This document shows, piece by piece, positions 56,341 to 63,517 of a stretch of DNA of 63,517 nt (position 1 is the first letter of the stretch; the number at the start of each line of letters is the position of its first letter). Both the position numbers and the translations under genes were made by a program. Below the pieces are notes generated by a model that saw only the letters and a list, made by a program, of their open reading frames with translations, did not search any database and had not been told where the DNA came from. The stretch comes from Pseudomonas sp. GM48. GTDB lineage: Bacteria > Pseudomonadota > Gammaproteobacteria > Pseudomonadales > Pseudomonadaceae. The stretch spans positions 1 through 63,517 of the forward strand of contig NZ_AKJM01000035.1 in NCBI RefSeq assembly GCF_000282335.1. Direction: 5' to 3'.

Positions 56341-57735
56341 TCAAACCGCGAAGATCTTGCCCGGGTTCATGATGCCGTTCGGGTCGAACACCGCCTTGAC
56401 CGCTTTCATGTACTCGATCTCGACCGGCGAACGGCTGTAGGCCAAGTAGTCACGTTTGGTCATGCCCACACCGTGCTCGGCGGAAATCGAACCGTTGTAC
56501 TTCTCGACGGTTTCGAACACCCACTTGTTTACGGTGGCGCACTTGGCGAAGAACTCGTCCTTGCTCAGGTTATCCGGCTTGAGGATGTTCAAGTGCAGGT
56601 TGCCGTCGCCGATGTGGCCGAACCAGACGATTTCGAAGTCCGGGTAGTGTTCGCCGACGATCGCGTCAATTTCCTTCAGAAATGCCGGGACTTTCGATAC
56701 GGTGACCGAGATGTCGTTCTTGTACGGCGTCCAGTGGGAAATGGTTTCGGAAATGTATTCGCGCAGTTTCCACAGGTTCTGCAGCTGGGTTTCGCTCTGG
56801 CTCATCACGCCATCCAGCACCCAGCCTTGCTCAACGCAGTGCTCGAAAGTTTCCAGGGCGTGGTTGGCCACTTCTTCGGTGGTCGCTTCGAATTCCAGCA
56901 GTGCGTAGAACGGGCAGTCGGATTCGAACGGCGCCGGAACATCGCCACGGGCCATGACCTTGGCCAGGGCTTTGTCGGAGAAGAATTCGAAGGCGGTCAG
57001 GTCAAGCTTGCTCTGGAAGGCGTGCAGCACCGGCATGATCGAGTCGAAATCGGCGGTGCCGAGAACCATCGCGGTGAGGTTTTTCGGCGCACGGTCCAGG
57101 CGCATGGTCGCCTCGACCACGAAACCGAGGGTGCCTTCGGCGCCAATGAACAGCTGACGCATGTCGTAGCCGGTGGCGTTCTTGATCAGGTCGCGGTTCA
57201 GTTCCAGCACGTCGCCCTTGCCGGTGACCACTTTCATGCCGGCGACCCAGTTGCGGGTCATGCCGTAGCGAATCACCTTGATTCCGCCGGCATTGGTGCC
57301 GATATTGCCGCCAATCTGACTGGAACCGGCCGAAGCGAAGTCCACCGGGTAATACAGGCCCTTTTCTTCGGCCACGTTCTGCAGATGCTCGGTGACCACG
57401 CCCGGCTGACAAACGGCGGTGCGGTCAGTGAGGTTCACGTCGAGGATCTGGTTCATGTAGTCGAACGACACGACCACTTCGCCATTGGCCGCCACGGCAG
57501 CGGCGGACAACCCGGTACGACCGCCGGACGGCACCAGCGCCACCTTGTGTTTATTGGCCCACAGGACAATGGCCTGGACCTGCTCGGTGGTCTTGGGGAA
57601 TACGATGGCGGTCGGGGCCGGGGCGAAATGCTTGGTCCAATCCTTTCCGTAAGCATTCAGGGAGTCGGCATCGGTCAGCACCTTGCCAGGCTCAACCAGG
57701 GTCTTCAGCTCTTCAATCAGGGCAGGATTGGTCAT
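56341..57735 (-). CDS. D-2-hydroxyglutarate dehydrogenase (FAD-linked oxidase family)
   Basis: A 464-residue flavoprotein of the GlcD/D-lactate dehydrogenase family. The FAD-binding segments are VVPSGGRTGLSAAAVAANGE-like text and GGNIGTNAGGIKVIRYG; C-terminal motifs GHIGDGNLHLN and SAEHGVGMTKR hold the metal ligands. In P. stutzeri the enzyme next to serA was shown to oxidise D-2-hydroxyglutarate produced by SerA, with electrons passed to an electron-transfer flavoprotein. The divergent position to serA here supports the same role. The start at 57735 (MTNPALIEEL) fits the family better than the ATG ten codons upstream. Confidence 0.9.
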   Translation of the reverse strand: MTNPALIEELKTLVEPGKVLTDADSLNAYGKDWTKHFAPAPTAIVFPKTTEQVQAIVLWANKHKVALVPSGGRTGLSAAAVAANGEVVVSFDYMNQILDVNLTDRTAVCQPGVVTEHLQNVAEEKGLYYPVDFASAGSSQIGGNIGTNAGGIKVIRYGMTRNWVAGMKVVTGKGDVLELNRDLIKNATGYDMRQLFIGAEGTLGFVVEATMRLDRAPKNLTAMVLGTADFDSIMPVLHAFQSKLDLTAFEFFSDKALAKVMARGDVPAPFESDCPFYALLEFEATTEEVANHALETFEHCVEQGWVLDGVMSQSETQLQNLWKLREYISETISHWTPYKNDISVTVSKVPAFLKEIDAIVGEHYPDFEIVWFGHIGDGNLHLNILKPDNLSKDEFFAKCATVNKWVFETVEKYNGSISAEHGVGMTKRDYLAYSRSPVEIEYMKAVKAVFDPNGIMNPGKIFAV

Positions 57736-57811
57736 CGACAGAACTCTCGAACAATTCATGGTCATCCTGAGAACGCTTCACGTCGCAGGAATGAGTGTTT
57801 AGCGGGGCGCA

Positions 57812-57861
57812 TATGCTAGCATACCGACCCCGCAGGATAGTGCCCAACGGCTATTCTGCGG
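57812..57861. promoter_or_regulatory. Palindromic promoter element and leader hairpin, serA / D2HGDH divergent region
   Basis: TATGCTAGCATA (57812-57823) is a perfect 12-base palindrome that provides a TATGCT -10-like box on each strand. Directly after it CCGCAGGATAG (57830-57840) pairs with CTATTCTGCGG (57851-57861), with one wobble, as a hairpin in the serA leader. Confidence 0.35.
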
Positions 57862-57939
57862 CGACGGCTGTCATGCCGCTCGGGTCAGCGTCTGTTGACC
57901 ATTTCCTGCCAATTTTCTCCGGGATACAGGTTTACGCAG

Positions 57940-59169
57940 ATGAGCAAGACTTCTCTCGATAAGAGCAAGATCAAGTTCCTTCTTCTCGAAGGCGTCCACC
58001 AATCGGCTGTCGACGTCCTCAAGGCGGCGGGCTACACCAGCATCGAGTACCTCACAGGTTCTCTGCCGGAAGCCCAGCTCAAGGAAAAGATCGCTGATGC
58101 TCACTTCATCGGCATTCGCTCCCGTACTCAACTGACCGAAGAGATCTTCGATCACGCGAAGAAACTGGTGGCTGTCGGCTGTTTCTGCATCGGCACCAAC
58201 CAGGTCGACCTGGACGCTGCTCGCGAACGCGGCATCGCTGTGTTCAACGCACCGTACTCCAACACCCGTTCCGTAGCGGAGCTGGTGCTGGCAGAGGCGA
58301 TCCTGCTGCTGCGCGGCATCCCTGAGAAGAACGCTTCCTGCCACCGTGGCGGCTGGATCAAGAGTGCGGCCAACTCCTTCGAAATCCGTGGCAAGAAGCT
58401 GGGCATCGTCGGTTACGGCTCGATCGGTACTCAACTGTCGGTCCTGGCTGAAGGCCTGGGCATGCAGGTGTACTTCTACGACACCATCACCAAGCTGCCG
58501 CTGGGTAACGCTACTCAGGTAGGCAACCTGCACGAGCTGCTGGCGATGTCCGACATCGTTTCGCTGCACGTACCGGAAACTGCCGCCACCCAGTGGATGA
58601 TGGGCGAGAAAGAAATCCGCGCTATCAAGAAGGGCGGCATCCTGATCAACGCCGCCCGCGGCACCGTGGTCGAACTGGACGCCCTGGCGGACGCGATCAA
58701 GGACAAGCACCTGATCGGCGCGGCCATCGACGTATTCCCGGTGGAGCCACGCTCCAACGACGAAGAGTTCGAAAGCCCGCTGCGTGGCCTGGACAACGTG
58801 ATCCTGACGCCGCACATCGGCGGTTCCACTGCCGAAGCCCAGGCCAACATCGGTCTGGAAGTCGCGGAAAAACTGGTCAAGTACAGCGACAACGGTACTT
58901 CGGTATCGTCCGTGAACTTCCCGGAAGTGGCCCTGCCGGCTCACCCTGGCAAGCACCGCCTGCTGCACATCCACGAAAACATTCCGGGCGTACTCAGCGA
59001 GATCAACAAGGTCTTCGCCGAAAACGGCATCAACATCTCCGGTCAGTTCCTGCAGACCAACGAGAAGGTCGGCTACGTGGTGATCGACGTCGACGCCGAG
59101 TACTCGGACCTGGCGCAAGAGAAGCTGCAACACGTCAAAGGCACCATCCGTAGCCGTGTGTTGTTCTGA
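57940..59169 (+). CDS. serA: D-3-phosphoglycerate dehydrogenase
   Basis: A 409-residue NAD-dependent enzyme for the first step of serine synthesis. The Rossmann motif is LGIVGYGSIGTQLSVLAEGL, the catalytic His is in LTPHIGGSTAEAQANI, and the C-terminal ACT domain (QTNEKVGYVVIDVDAEYSDL) binds serine for feedback inhibition. It is the 410-residue type that uses 2-oxoglutarate turnover to regenerate NAD, which links it to the divergent D-2-hydroxyglutarate dehydrogenase. The start at 57940 (MSKTSLDKSK) fits the family; an upstream in-frame start adds 15 residues without likeness. Confidence 0.97.
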   Translation: MSKTSLDKSKIKFLLLEGVHQSAVDVLKAAGYTSIEYLTGSLPEAQLKEKIADAHFIGIRSRTQLTEEIFDHAKKLVAVGCFCIGTNQVDLDAARERGIAVFNAPYSNTRSVAELVLAEAILLLRGIPEKNASCHRGGWIKSAANSFEIRGKKLGIVGYGSIGTQLSVLAEGLGMQVYFYDTITKLPLGNATQVGNLHELLAMSDIVSLHVPETAATQWMMGEKEIRAIKKGGILINAARGTVVELDALADAIKDKHLIGAAIDVFPVEPRSNDEEFESPLRGLDNVILTPHIGGSTAEAQANIGLEVAEKLVKYSDNGTSVSSVNFPEVALPAHPGKHRLLHIHENIPGVLSEINKVFAENGINISGQFLQTNEKVGYVVIDVDAEYSDLAQEKLQHVKGTIRSRVLF

Positions 59170-59185
59170 TCACGACCTGAGCGAC

Positions 59186-59214
59186 AAAAAAGGGAGCCTT
59201 CTGGCTCCCTTTTT
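59186..59214. terminator. Bidirectional intrinsic terminator of serA
   Basis: Six As, GGGAGCC (59192-59198), TTCT, GGCTCCC (59203-59209), then five Ts. It lies between convergent serA and the DUF4399 gene. Confidence 0.95.
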
Positions 59215-59230
59215 CATTCACGCAACAAGG

Positions 59231-59656
59231 TTACTTGACGTTGACCGTGATCTTCTCGGAAACGATCGGCGGATCGAACGGCATGTGGTTGCTATCGCCC
59301 AGTTCAAGCTGCAGGGTGTGTTTGCCCGGCGTGAGCGTTATTTCCGCCTGGGTCTGCGCACCGCCGAAATGCAGGTGGTTGGCATCCTTGGGGATCGGCA
59401 CACCGGCGGCTGGCAGCTCATCGACGTCGATCAGCACGTGGTGATGACCGGTGTTCTTGGTGGTATCGCCCGCCGGTGCCAGGGCAATGTTCTCGACCGC
59501 GAATTTGACGACGACAGTCTGTGGGATCGTCGCGCCGTCCTTGGGGGTAACGATGGACACTTCGGCGCCTTTCGGAGCCGGCGTGGCAGCACTGGCCAGC
59601 ATCGAAACACCCATCAACAGGCCAGCCAAAGCAGCTCGTGACATAAAGGTTTTCAT
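59231..59656 (-). CDS. DUF4399 family periplasmic protein
   Basis: A 141-residue protein with a signal peptide (residues 1-23, ending LASA) and a DUF4399 domain. The conserved text NTGHHHVLIDVDELPAAG and HLHFGGAQTQAEITLTPG-like segments are rich in histidine, hinting at metal binding. Function is unknown. The start at 59656 fits the signal peptide, with GGAGAA just before it as ribosome binding site. It converges on serA. Confidence 0.87.
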   Translation of the reverse strand: MKTFMSRAALAGLLMGVSMLASAATPAPKGAEVSIVTPKDGATIPQTVVVKFAVENIALAPAGDTTKNTGHHHVLIDVDELPAAGVPIPKDANHLHFGGAQTQAEITLTPGKHTLQLELGDSNHMPFDPPIVSEKITVNVK

Positions 59657-59791
59657 TATCTTCTCCAGTTTTTCCGTAAAATTCGCGTGGCCATGACAAC
59701 TTCGTGGCCATTCGTTGTCGAAGGCTCTCGACAACCATAGCAAAGCGAGCCTGAATCAGAGGGTCGCGATAAAAAAATCAAAGGAGTGACC

Positions 59792-60376
59792 ATGCGCTTT
59801 CTGCCTGGCCTGATCTGCCTGCTACCCCTTCTGAGCCCATTGGCTCACGCCGAACTGATTGATGACATCAACGACCGGGGCGAGTTGCGCATTGCCGTTG
59901 AAGCCAACACTCCCCCATTTAATTTCAAGGAAGACGACAAACTCACCGGGTTCGAAGTCGAGTTGGGCCAACTGCTGGCAAGTGAACTCGATGTCCGGGC
60001 CGACTTTGTCGTTACCGACGGCAGCGATCTGTTGAGCGGCGTCGAAAGCGGCAAATACGACATCGCCATCAATCACATAACAGAGACGCCGGATCTCAAG
60101 GATCGTTTCGACTTCAGCGAACCCTACATTCAAACCAATGCGCAATTGATCGCGCAGAAAGAAGAGCCGCGCTCCATTTTGCTGGTGCAGTCGCTGACGG
60201 AAGAGAAGCCCAGGAGCAATCCGGTCGTGAGCCTGGCAATTCCGTTTCAGAAGGGTAATCCGGCGTTCCATGCCAGCCTGGAAAACGCGTTGCAGCGGAT
60301 CAAGGAGGATGGGCGGCTACAAGCGCTGGAGCAGAAGTGGCTGGGGGTGGATGCGGGCGAAGTGCCGAAACCTTGA
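59792..60376 (+). CDS. Shortened family 3 solute-binding protein
   Basis: A 194-residue periplasmic protein with a signal peptide (residues 1-20, ending SPLAHA). Lobe 1 text is complete up to IETPDLKDRFDFSEPYIQTN-like sequence, but the LKGKxVGVQxGT crossover and most of lobe 2 are absent; after AQLIAQKEE it goes within about 25 residues to the closing segment AIPFQKGNPAFHASLENALQ. Normal members have 230-260 residues. Either it is a functional one-lobed sensor or a decayed gene; the frame is open and the AAGGAG at 59781-59786 is perfect, which suggests it is expressed. It lies alone, without permease genes. Confidence 0.75.
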   Translation: MRFLPGLICLLPLLSPLAHAELIDDINDRGELRIAVEANTPPFNFKEDDKLTGFEVELGQLLASELDVRADFVVTDGSDLLSGVESGKYDIAINHITETPDLKDRFDFSEPYIQTNAQLIAQKEEPRSILLVQSLTEEKPRSNPVVSLAIPFQKGNPAFHASLENALQRIKEDGRLQALEQKWLGVDAGEVPKP

Positions 60377-60393
60377 AGAGGATTGAGATCCTT

Positions 60394-60484
60394 TGTGGGA
60401 GCGGGCTTGCTCGCGAAGGCGGTGTGTCAGGCAAGATTAATATCGACTGACCCGGCGCATTCGCGAGCAAGCCCGCTCCCACAG
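60394..60484. repeat. REPIN-like inverted pair, class A
   Basis: TTGTGGGAGCGGGCTTGCTC and its reverse complement near 60464-60483 form the arms. It lies between the convergent binding-protein and DUF523 genes. Confidence 0.9.
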
Positions 60485-60498
60485 GGGGGTTGTGTTGG

Positions 60499-60984
60499 TC
60501 AGTCCTGCGCAGCCAATGCCTGCGCCGCCTGCGGCAACTCCAGCTCACTGAATACCTGCACCCCGTGGCGCTTGAGCAACGCGGCCGTCACGCCTTCGCC
60601 ACTGACCTTCACACCGCTGAACGTCCCGTCATAGGTCAGCCGATTGCCGCAGGACGGGCTGTTGGCCTTGAGGATGGCGACGCGGATGCCGTGCTTTTGG
60701 ACCAGCTCCAGTGCCTGATACGCCCCCGACAGAAACTGCGCACTGACGTCCTCGCCCTCGGTAGTGATCACCAACGCCTGGCCGTCGAGGACTTGCGCGC
60801 CTTGCCCGCCAGGGATTTCCGCCGCTGCCCGAGGGGTTGGCAAACCACCGGCCACCTCCGGGCACAACGGCACGACCCGTCCCTCATCAAGCCACTGCTG
60901 AAGCTGATCGAACGGCCCGCTGGCCCCACCGTCGTAACGGACGCGGTGGCCCAGCAGGCAGCGGCTGACAAGGATTTTTTGCAT
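60499..60984 (-). CDS. DUF523 family protein
   Basis: A 161-residue protein of the DUF523 family. Conserved cysteines lie in VSRCLLGHRVRYDG, PLCPEVAGGLPTPR and LKANSPSCGN, suggesting a metal or iron-sulfur site. Family members are sometimes fused to DUF1722 and have been linked to photolyase or thiouridine-type chemistry, without firm proof. It follows the 2OG-oxygenase gene by two bases on the same strand, so both form a unit. Confidence 0.88.
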   Translation of the reverse strand: MQKILVSRCLLGHRVRYDGGASGPFDQLQQWLDEGRVVPLCPEVAGGLPTPRAAAEIPGGQGAQVLDGQALVITTEGEDVSAQFLSGAYQALELVQKHGIRVAILKANSPSCGNRLTYDGTFSGVKVSGEGVTAALLKRHGVQVFSELELPQAAQALAAQD

Positions 60985-60986
60985 GA

Positions 60987-61619
60987 TCAGAACGGCTCGT
61001 TGCCGCGCCGGCGGAACCAGCCGGTCAGCGACAGGCGATCCCGGGTCGCGGGCAGGACTTCGTGGGGCACCTCACCGGAGAGAAACACCACCAGGCAACC
61101 GCCGATAGGTTGCACGTCGTGGGCGCGAGCATTGTCGAGGTACATGCGCAACTGGCCGCCGTGTTCCGGAAGCCAGCCGTCATTGAGGTAAACCACCGCC
61201 GAAACCATGCGCCGGTCGTCATCGCGAAAACGGTCGACATGCTTCAGGTAGAAAGCACCGGGCGGGTACATCGCAAAATGGCTTTCGAAATCCTCCAGGC
61301 CGAGAAACAGACCGCGATTGATCGCCTCGCGCAGGCTGTCCATCAAACTCAGGTAGCTGTCGCAGGCCTCGGCCTGGCCGGGGTCGATCCACTGGATATG
61401 GTCGCCACGAATCCCTTCGCGGATCTCCGATGACGGCCCGCGGCCCACGGCGGCCGGAGCCAGTTCACCCTCGGCAGCTCGTTTACGGCACTCGGCCGCC
61501 AGCGCTCGAGTCAGATCCTGAGGCAGGAAAATATTCTGCTGCGACCAGCCGTGCTCGGCCAGGTCGTCGACGATTCGTAACAGCAGCGGGTGATCAGAGG
61601 ATATTTGCATGTCGCGCAT
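60987..61619 (-). CDS. 2-oxoglutarate/Fe(II)-dependent oxygenase
   Basis: A 210-residue dioxygenase. The iron triad is H127-X-D129 in YLKHVDRFRDDD and H186 in GEVPHEVLP; R193 or R195 would bind 2-oxoglutarate. It resembles the SM-20/prolyl-4-hydroxylase branch; PHD-type enzymes of pseudomonads hydroxylate elongation factor Tu, and that is a reasonable but unproved guess here. The start at 61619 is favoured over the ATG three codons later because AGGA lies six bases before it. It is two bases upstream of the DUF523 gene. Confidence 0.88.
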   Translation of the reverse strand: MRDMQISSDHPLLLRIVDDLAEHGWSQQNIFLPQDLTRALAAECRKRAAEGELAPAAVGRGPSSEIREGIRGDHIQWIDPGQAEACDSYLSLMDSLREAINRGLFLGLEDFESHFAMYPPGAFYLKHVDRFRDDDRRMVSAVVYLNDGWLPEHGGQLRMYLDNARAHDVQPIGGCLVVFLSGEVPHEVLPATRDRLSLTGWFRRRGNEPF

Positions 61620-61727
61620 AGTATTCCTGTGCCCGGAAATCCGACAGAGCCGCGCAGCGGGTTGATACGAATTCTCGACAAGTACGGATGCCGCACGGAG
61701 AATAGTCGCCTGCTGACTGGAGTCCCT

Positions 61728-62480
61728 ATGCGCCGTTTGCTTTTATCACTGCTGATGTTCTGCGTTTTGCCCGCCTGGGCAGACGGCCACGACCAGTTGT
61801 ACAAGGTCGCCGGCTGGCCGGAACAACGCGCGCATTTCAACGACGCCCTTTCCGCTGCCCAGCAACGCTACCAGGGCAGCCTGCCTCCAGCGGTGTTTCA
61901 GGCGCTGGTCAATAACAGCAATCAGCGTTTTGCCGACCAGGCCGTGGACCAGCGTGCCGAAGCACAATTGCGCAAGAACCTCGCCGACCCCAAACCCGCG
62001 CTGACGTTTTTCAAGTCGCCCTTGGGCAAGAAAATCGTCGCCGCCGAACTGCTGGCGACCCGTCGCGACCAACTGGCGAAAAACGCCAAGGGTCTGCCGA
62101 AGATGCAGGCGAGCGACAGCCGCATGCTGATCATCGGCCATTTGGCCCAAGCCCTGCCCGCACGCGAGGCTGGCGCGGAAGTCAGCCTGGCAATTGCTGG
62201 CGTCGCCGCGGACAGTTTGAGCTCGATGATTCCTGGGCTGTTGGGTGCCGGTCAGGCACAGGGCATGTTGAACGGACAACGTCAGCGCCTGATGGATCAG
62301 ATCGGCAGTGACCTGAACAACACGCTGCTCTACGTCTATCGCGACCTGTCGGATAACGAGCTGGAAGAGTTTGCGACCTTTGCCGAATCGGCGGAAGGCC
62401 AGGCTTATTATCAGGCGGCGCTGGCGGCGATTCGCGCAGGGTTGGCGGTAGGGCAGAGCAATTCGAACCTGACCCAGTGA
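61728..62480 (+). CDS. DUF2059 domain periplasmic protein
   Basis: A 250-residue secreted protein. A signal peptide (residues 1-18) ends PAWAD. The mature part is helical and carries DUF2059-type repeats, including TLLYVYRDLSDNELEEFATF and AEGQAYYQAALAAI, typical of the family. The function is unknown. ATG at 61728 has GGAG at 61719-61722; an in-frame start further upstream would add 46 residues and remove the signal peptide from the N-terminus. It is divergent from the 2OG-oxygenase gene. Confidence 0.85.
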   Translation: MRRLLLSLLMFCVLPAWADGHDQLYKVAGWPEQRAHFNDALSAAQQRYQGSLPPAVFQALVNNSNQRFADQAVDQRAEAQLRKNLADPKPALTFFKSPLGKKIVAAELLATRRDQLAKNAKGLPKMQASDSRMLIIGHLAQALPAREAGAEVSLAIAGVAADSLSSMIPGLLGAGQAQGMLNGQRQRLMDQIGSDLNNTLLYVYRDLSDNELEEFATFAESAEGQAYYQAALAAIRAGLAVGQSNSNLTQ

Positions 62481-62499
62481 TTTTTAGCGCCAGATAGAT

Positions 62500-62600
62500 C
62501 GCTTTCGCGAGCAAGCCCGCTCCCACAGTGGGTCTGTGCATGCCCACTATTCTGTGATCACCGAAAAACCTGTGGGAGCGGGCTTGCCCGCGAAGGGGCC
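62500..62600. repeat. REPIN-like inverted pair, class A
   Basis: CTTTCGCGAGCAAGCCCGCT on the left and CCTGTGGGAGCGGGCTTGCC on the right are the arms; GTGGGTCTG/TGCCCAC forms an inner dyad. It lies between the convergent DUF2059 and hydrolase genes. Confidence 0.9.
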
Positions 62601-62610
62601 ATAACTGTCG

Positions 62611-63517
62611 CTAAGGATTGCGGCCCTTGATCCGCCTGGTCAGAAACCCGAAATACTCCTGTCGCATCACCAGCGTCTCATTCGCCAGATGATGCCGTGC
62701 CTCGGGCAGCATCAGCACTTGTGGCCGATCAAACTTGCCCCGCAACATTTCCAGGTTGTGCTCCCAATCCACGGTCATGTCGGCCTGCCCCTGCACGATC
62801 AACGGTCGGCGGCTACTCGTGGGCGCGGCCTCGATGCGCTTGATCCAGCGCGCCAATGCGCCCACCCAGGCCGTCGGCAGACGCAAAGGCTGCAACGGAT
62901 CGGCTTGCAGGAACGGCAGAAAGGCCGGGTCGTTGGAGTTCTCGCTGAAGCGGCGGGCGATGGCTTTGACGAAAGGCTTGAGCACGTAGTAGCTCAGTTG
63001 CGACCAACCCCACGCCCGCGGCCGCACCAGCGGCGACAGCAGAATCACCTGGCCCTGGGCCGGGCTGTTCGCCCCCGCATTCAAAACATGATCGATCACG
63101 ATCGCCCCGCCGGTACTCTGCCCGCACAGGTGCCACGGTTGCGGTAAGTCGAGGGATTGCGCCTCTCTGAACAGCCCTTGCAACGCGTCCTGATACTCGG
63201 CGAAATCCTTGATACTCGCCCGCTCGCCGCTGGACAGGCCATGCCCCGGCAAGTCGCAGGCAATCACCGCAAAGCCCTGGTCCAGCGCCCACTCGATCAC
63301 ATGCCGGTAAAGCCCGGTGTGGTCGTAGAAACCGTGGATGACAAACAGCGTCGCCTTGGCCCGCTCAGGCCACCAGAACTGGCTGACCAGCTCATAACCA
63401 TCGACCTCGAATCGCCCCAGGCCACTGCGCACCTGCCGCTGCGCAAAATCCAGCCCGTAGAATCGCCGGTAAGCCTGCGCCTGCGCCGACAACGGCTGCC
63501 CGGCCGCCAGTGGCAGG
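62611..63517 (-). CDS. Alpha/beta hydrolase, lysophospholipase-like, partial
   Basis: The 3' part of a serine hydrolase, at least 302 residues visible. The oxyanion region is FVIHGFYDHTGLYRHVIEWA, the nucleophile elbow LCGQSTGGAIVID, and the catalytic Asp and His lie in VQGQADMTVDWEHN and LPEARHHLANE. It resembles PldB/monoacylglycerol lipase-type enzymes. The frame is open to the window edge at 63517; a TTG at 63492 could be a start but the sequence before it continues in frame (LPLAAGQP), so the real start probably lies outside the window. Confidence 0.85.
   Translation of the reverse strand, partial: LPLAAGQPLSAQAQAYRRFYGLDFAQRQVRSGLGRFEVDGYELVSQFWWPERAKATLFVIHGFYDHTGLYRHVIEWALDQGFAVIACDLPGHGLSSGERASIKDFAEYQDALQGLFREAQSLDLPQPWHLCGQSTGGAIVIDHVLNAGANSPAQGQVILLSPLVRPRAWGWSQLSYYVLKPFVKAIARRFSENSNDPAFLPFLQADPLQPLRLPTAWVGALARWIKRIEAAPTSSRRPLIVQGQADMTVDWEHNLEMLRGKFDRPQVLMLPEARHHLANETLVMRQEYFGFLTRRIKGRNP

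Overview
The window is ordinary core chromosome of a Pseudomonas species, most likely of the P. fluorescens group. The grounds are the gene order (hemB-ppk/ppx, trxA, rho, ubiD; zapA-6S RNA-5-formyl-THF cyclo-ligase; ygfB-pepP-ubiH-ubiI; gcvT-gcvH/gcvP; rppH-ptsP; lgt-thyA; ilvA/rpiA; serA), the G+C-rich codon use, and about twenty intergenic REP/REPIN-like inverted repeats of the kind typical of that group. I see no tRNA, rRNA, CRISPR array, prophage, integron or complete insertion sequence. All names rest on motif recognition by eye; no database search was run.

Layout. 0.2-5.5 kb: an FTR1-type iron permease fused to a cytochrome c domain, a YaiI-like protein, ElbB, a sterol-desaturase-like membrane protein and a DedA protein. 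5.6-10.6 kb: hemB and ppk, probably co-transcribed behind a candidate PhoB-dependent promoter, convergent with ppx. 10.8-14.6 kb: a polar amino acid ABC importer with a candidate sigma-54 promoter and a divergent FadR-type regulator. 14.7-19.2 kb: trxA, rho with a long leader, ubiD and a ferredoxin-reductase-like flavoprotein. 19.4-24.3 kb: ChaC-like cyclotransferase, quinone oxidoreductase, a FliL-like secreted protein, an EVE protein, a 51-residue membrane peptide, 5-formyl-THF cyclo-ligase, 6S RNA, zapA and a ZapB-like coiled coil. 24.3-28.8 kb: ygfB, pepP, ubiH and ubiI (peptidase and ubiquinone hydroxylation). 29.0-31.8 kb: ferric iron ABC importer (binding protein and permease, no ATPase). 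32-38 kb: glycine cleavage genes gcvT and gcvH, then gcvP, with a DegT-type aminotransferase on the opposite strand between gcvH and gcvP. 38-42.8 kb: DUF2388 protein, NfeD/SPFH pair, orphan GspE/PilB-like ATPase and an Lrp-type regulator. 42.9-53.3 kb: thyA, lgt, TauE-like exporter, NRDE protein, ptsP-rppH, HAD phosphatase, DUF2269 protein, ilvA and rpiA. 53.4-63.5 kb: two SdiA-regulated-type paralogues, an FAH-family hydrolase, D-2-hydroxyglutarate dehydrogenase divergent from serA, a DUF4399 protein, a shortened binding protein, DUF523 and 2OG-oxygenase genes, a DUF2059 protein and the 3' part of an alpha/beta hydrolase.

How genes work together. HemB makes porphobilinogen; Ppk and Ppx make and degrade polyphosphate. 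UbiD, UbiH and UbiI serve ubiquinone synthesis. GcvT, GcvH and GcvP are the T, H and P proteins of glycine cleavage. SerA and the neighbouring D-2-hydroxyglutarate dehydrogenase form a known couple in which the second enzyme removes the 2-hydroxyglutarate made by the first. RppH and PtsP form a conserved RNA-decay/nitrogen-PTS pair.

I found no new multigene system. The most unusual features are: (1) a 185-bp transposase-less element with 20-bp terminal inverted repeats and an 8-bp target duplication, inserted in the loop of the gcvH terminator and carrying a REPIN inside; (2) a Pho-box/-10 arrangement before hemB-ppk; (3) a sigma-54 -24/-12 match before the amino acid importer; (4) a solute-binding protein that has lost most of its second lobe; and (5) several dyads in front of single genes.
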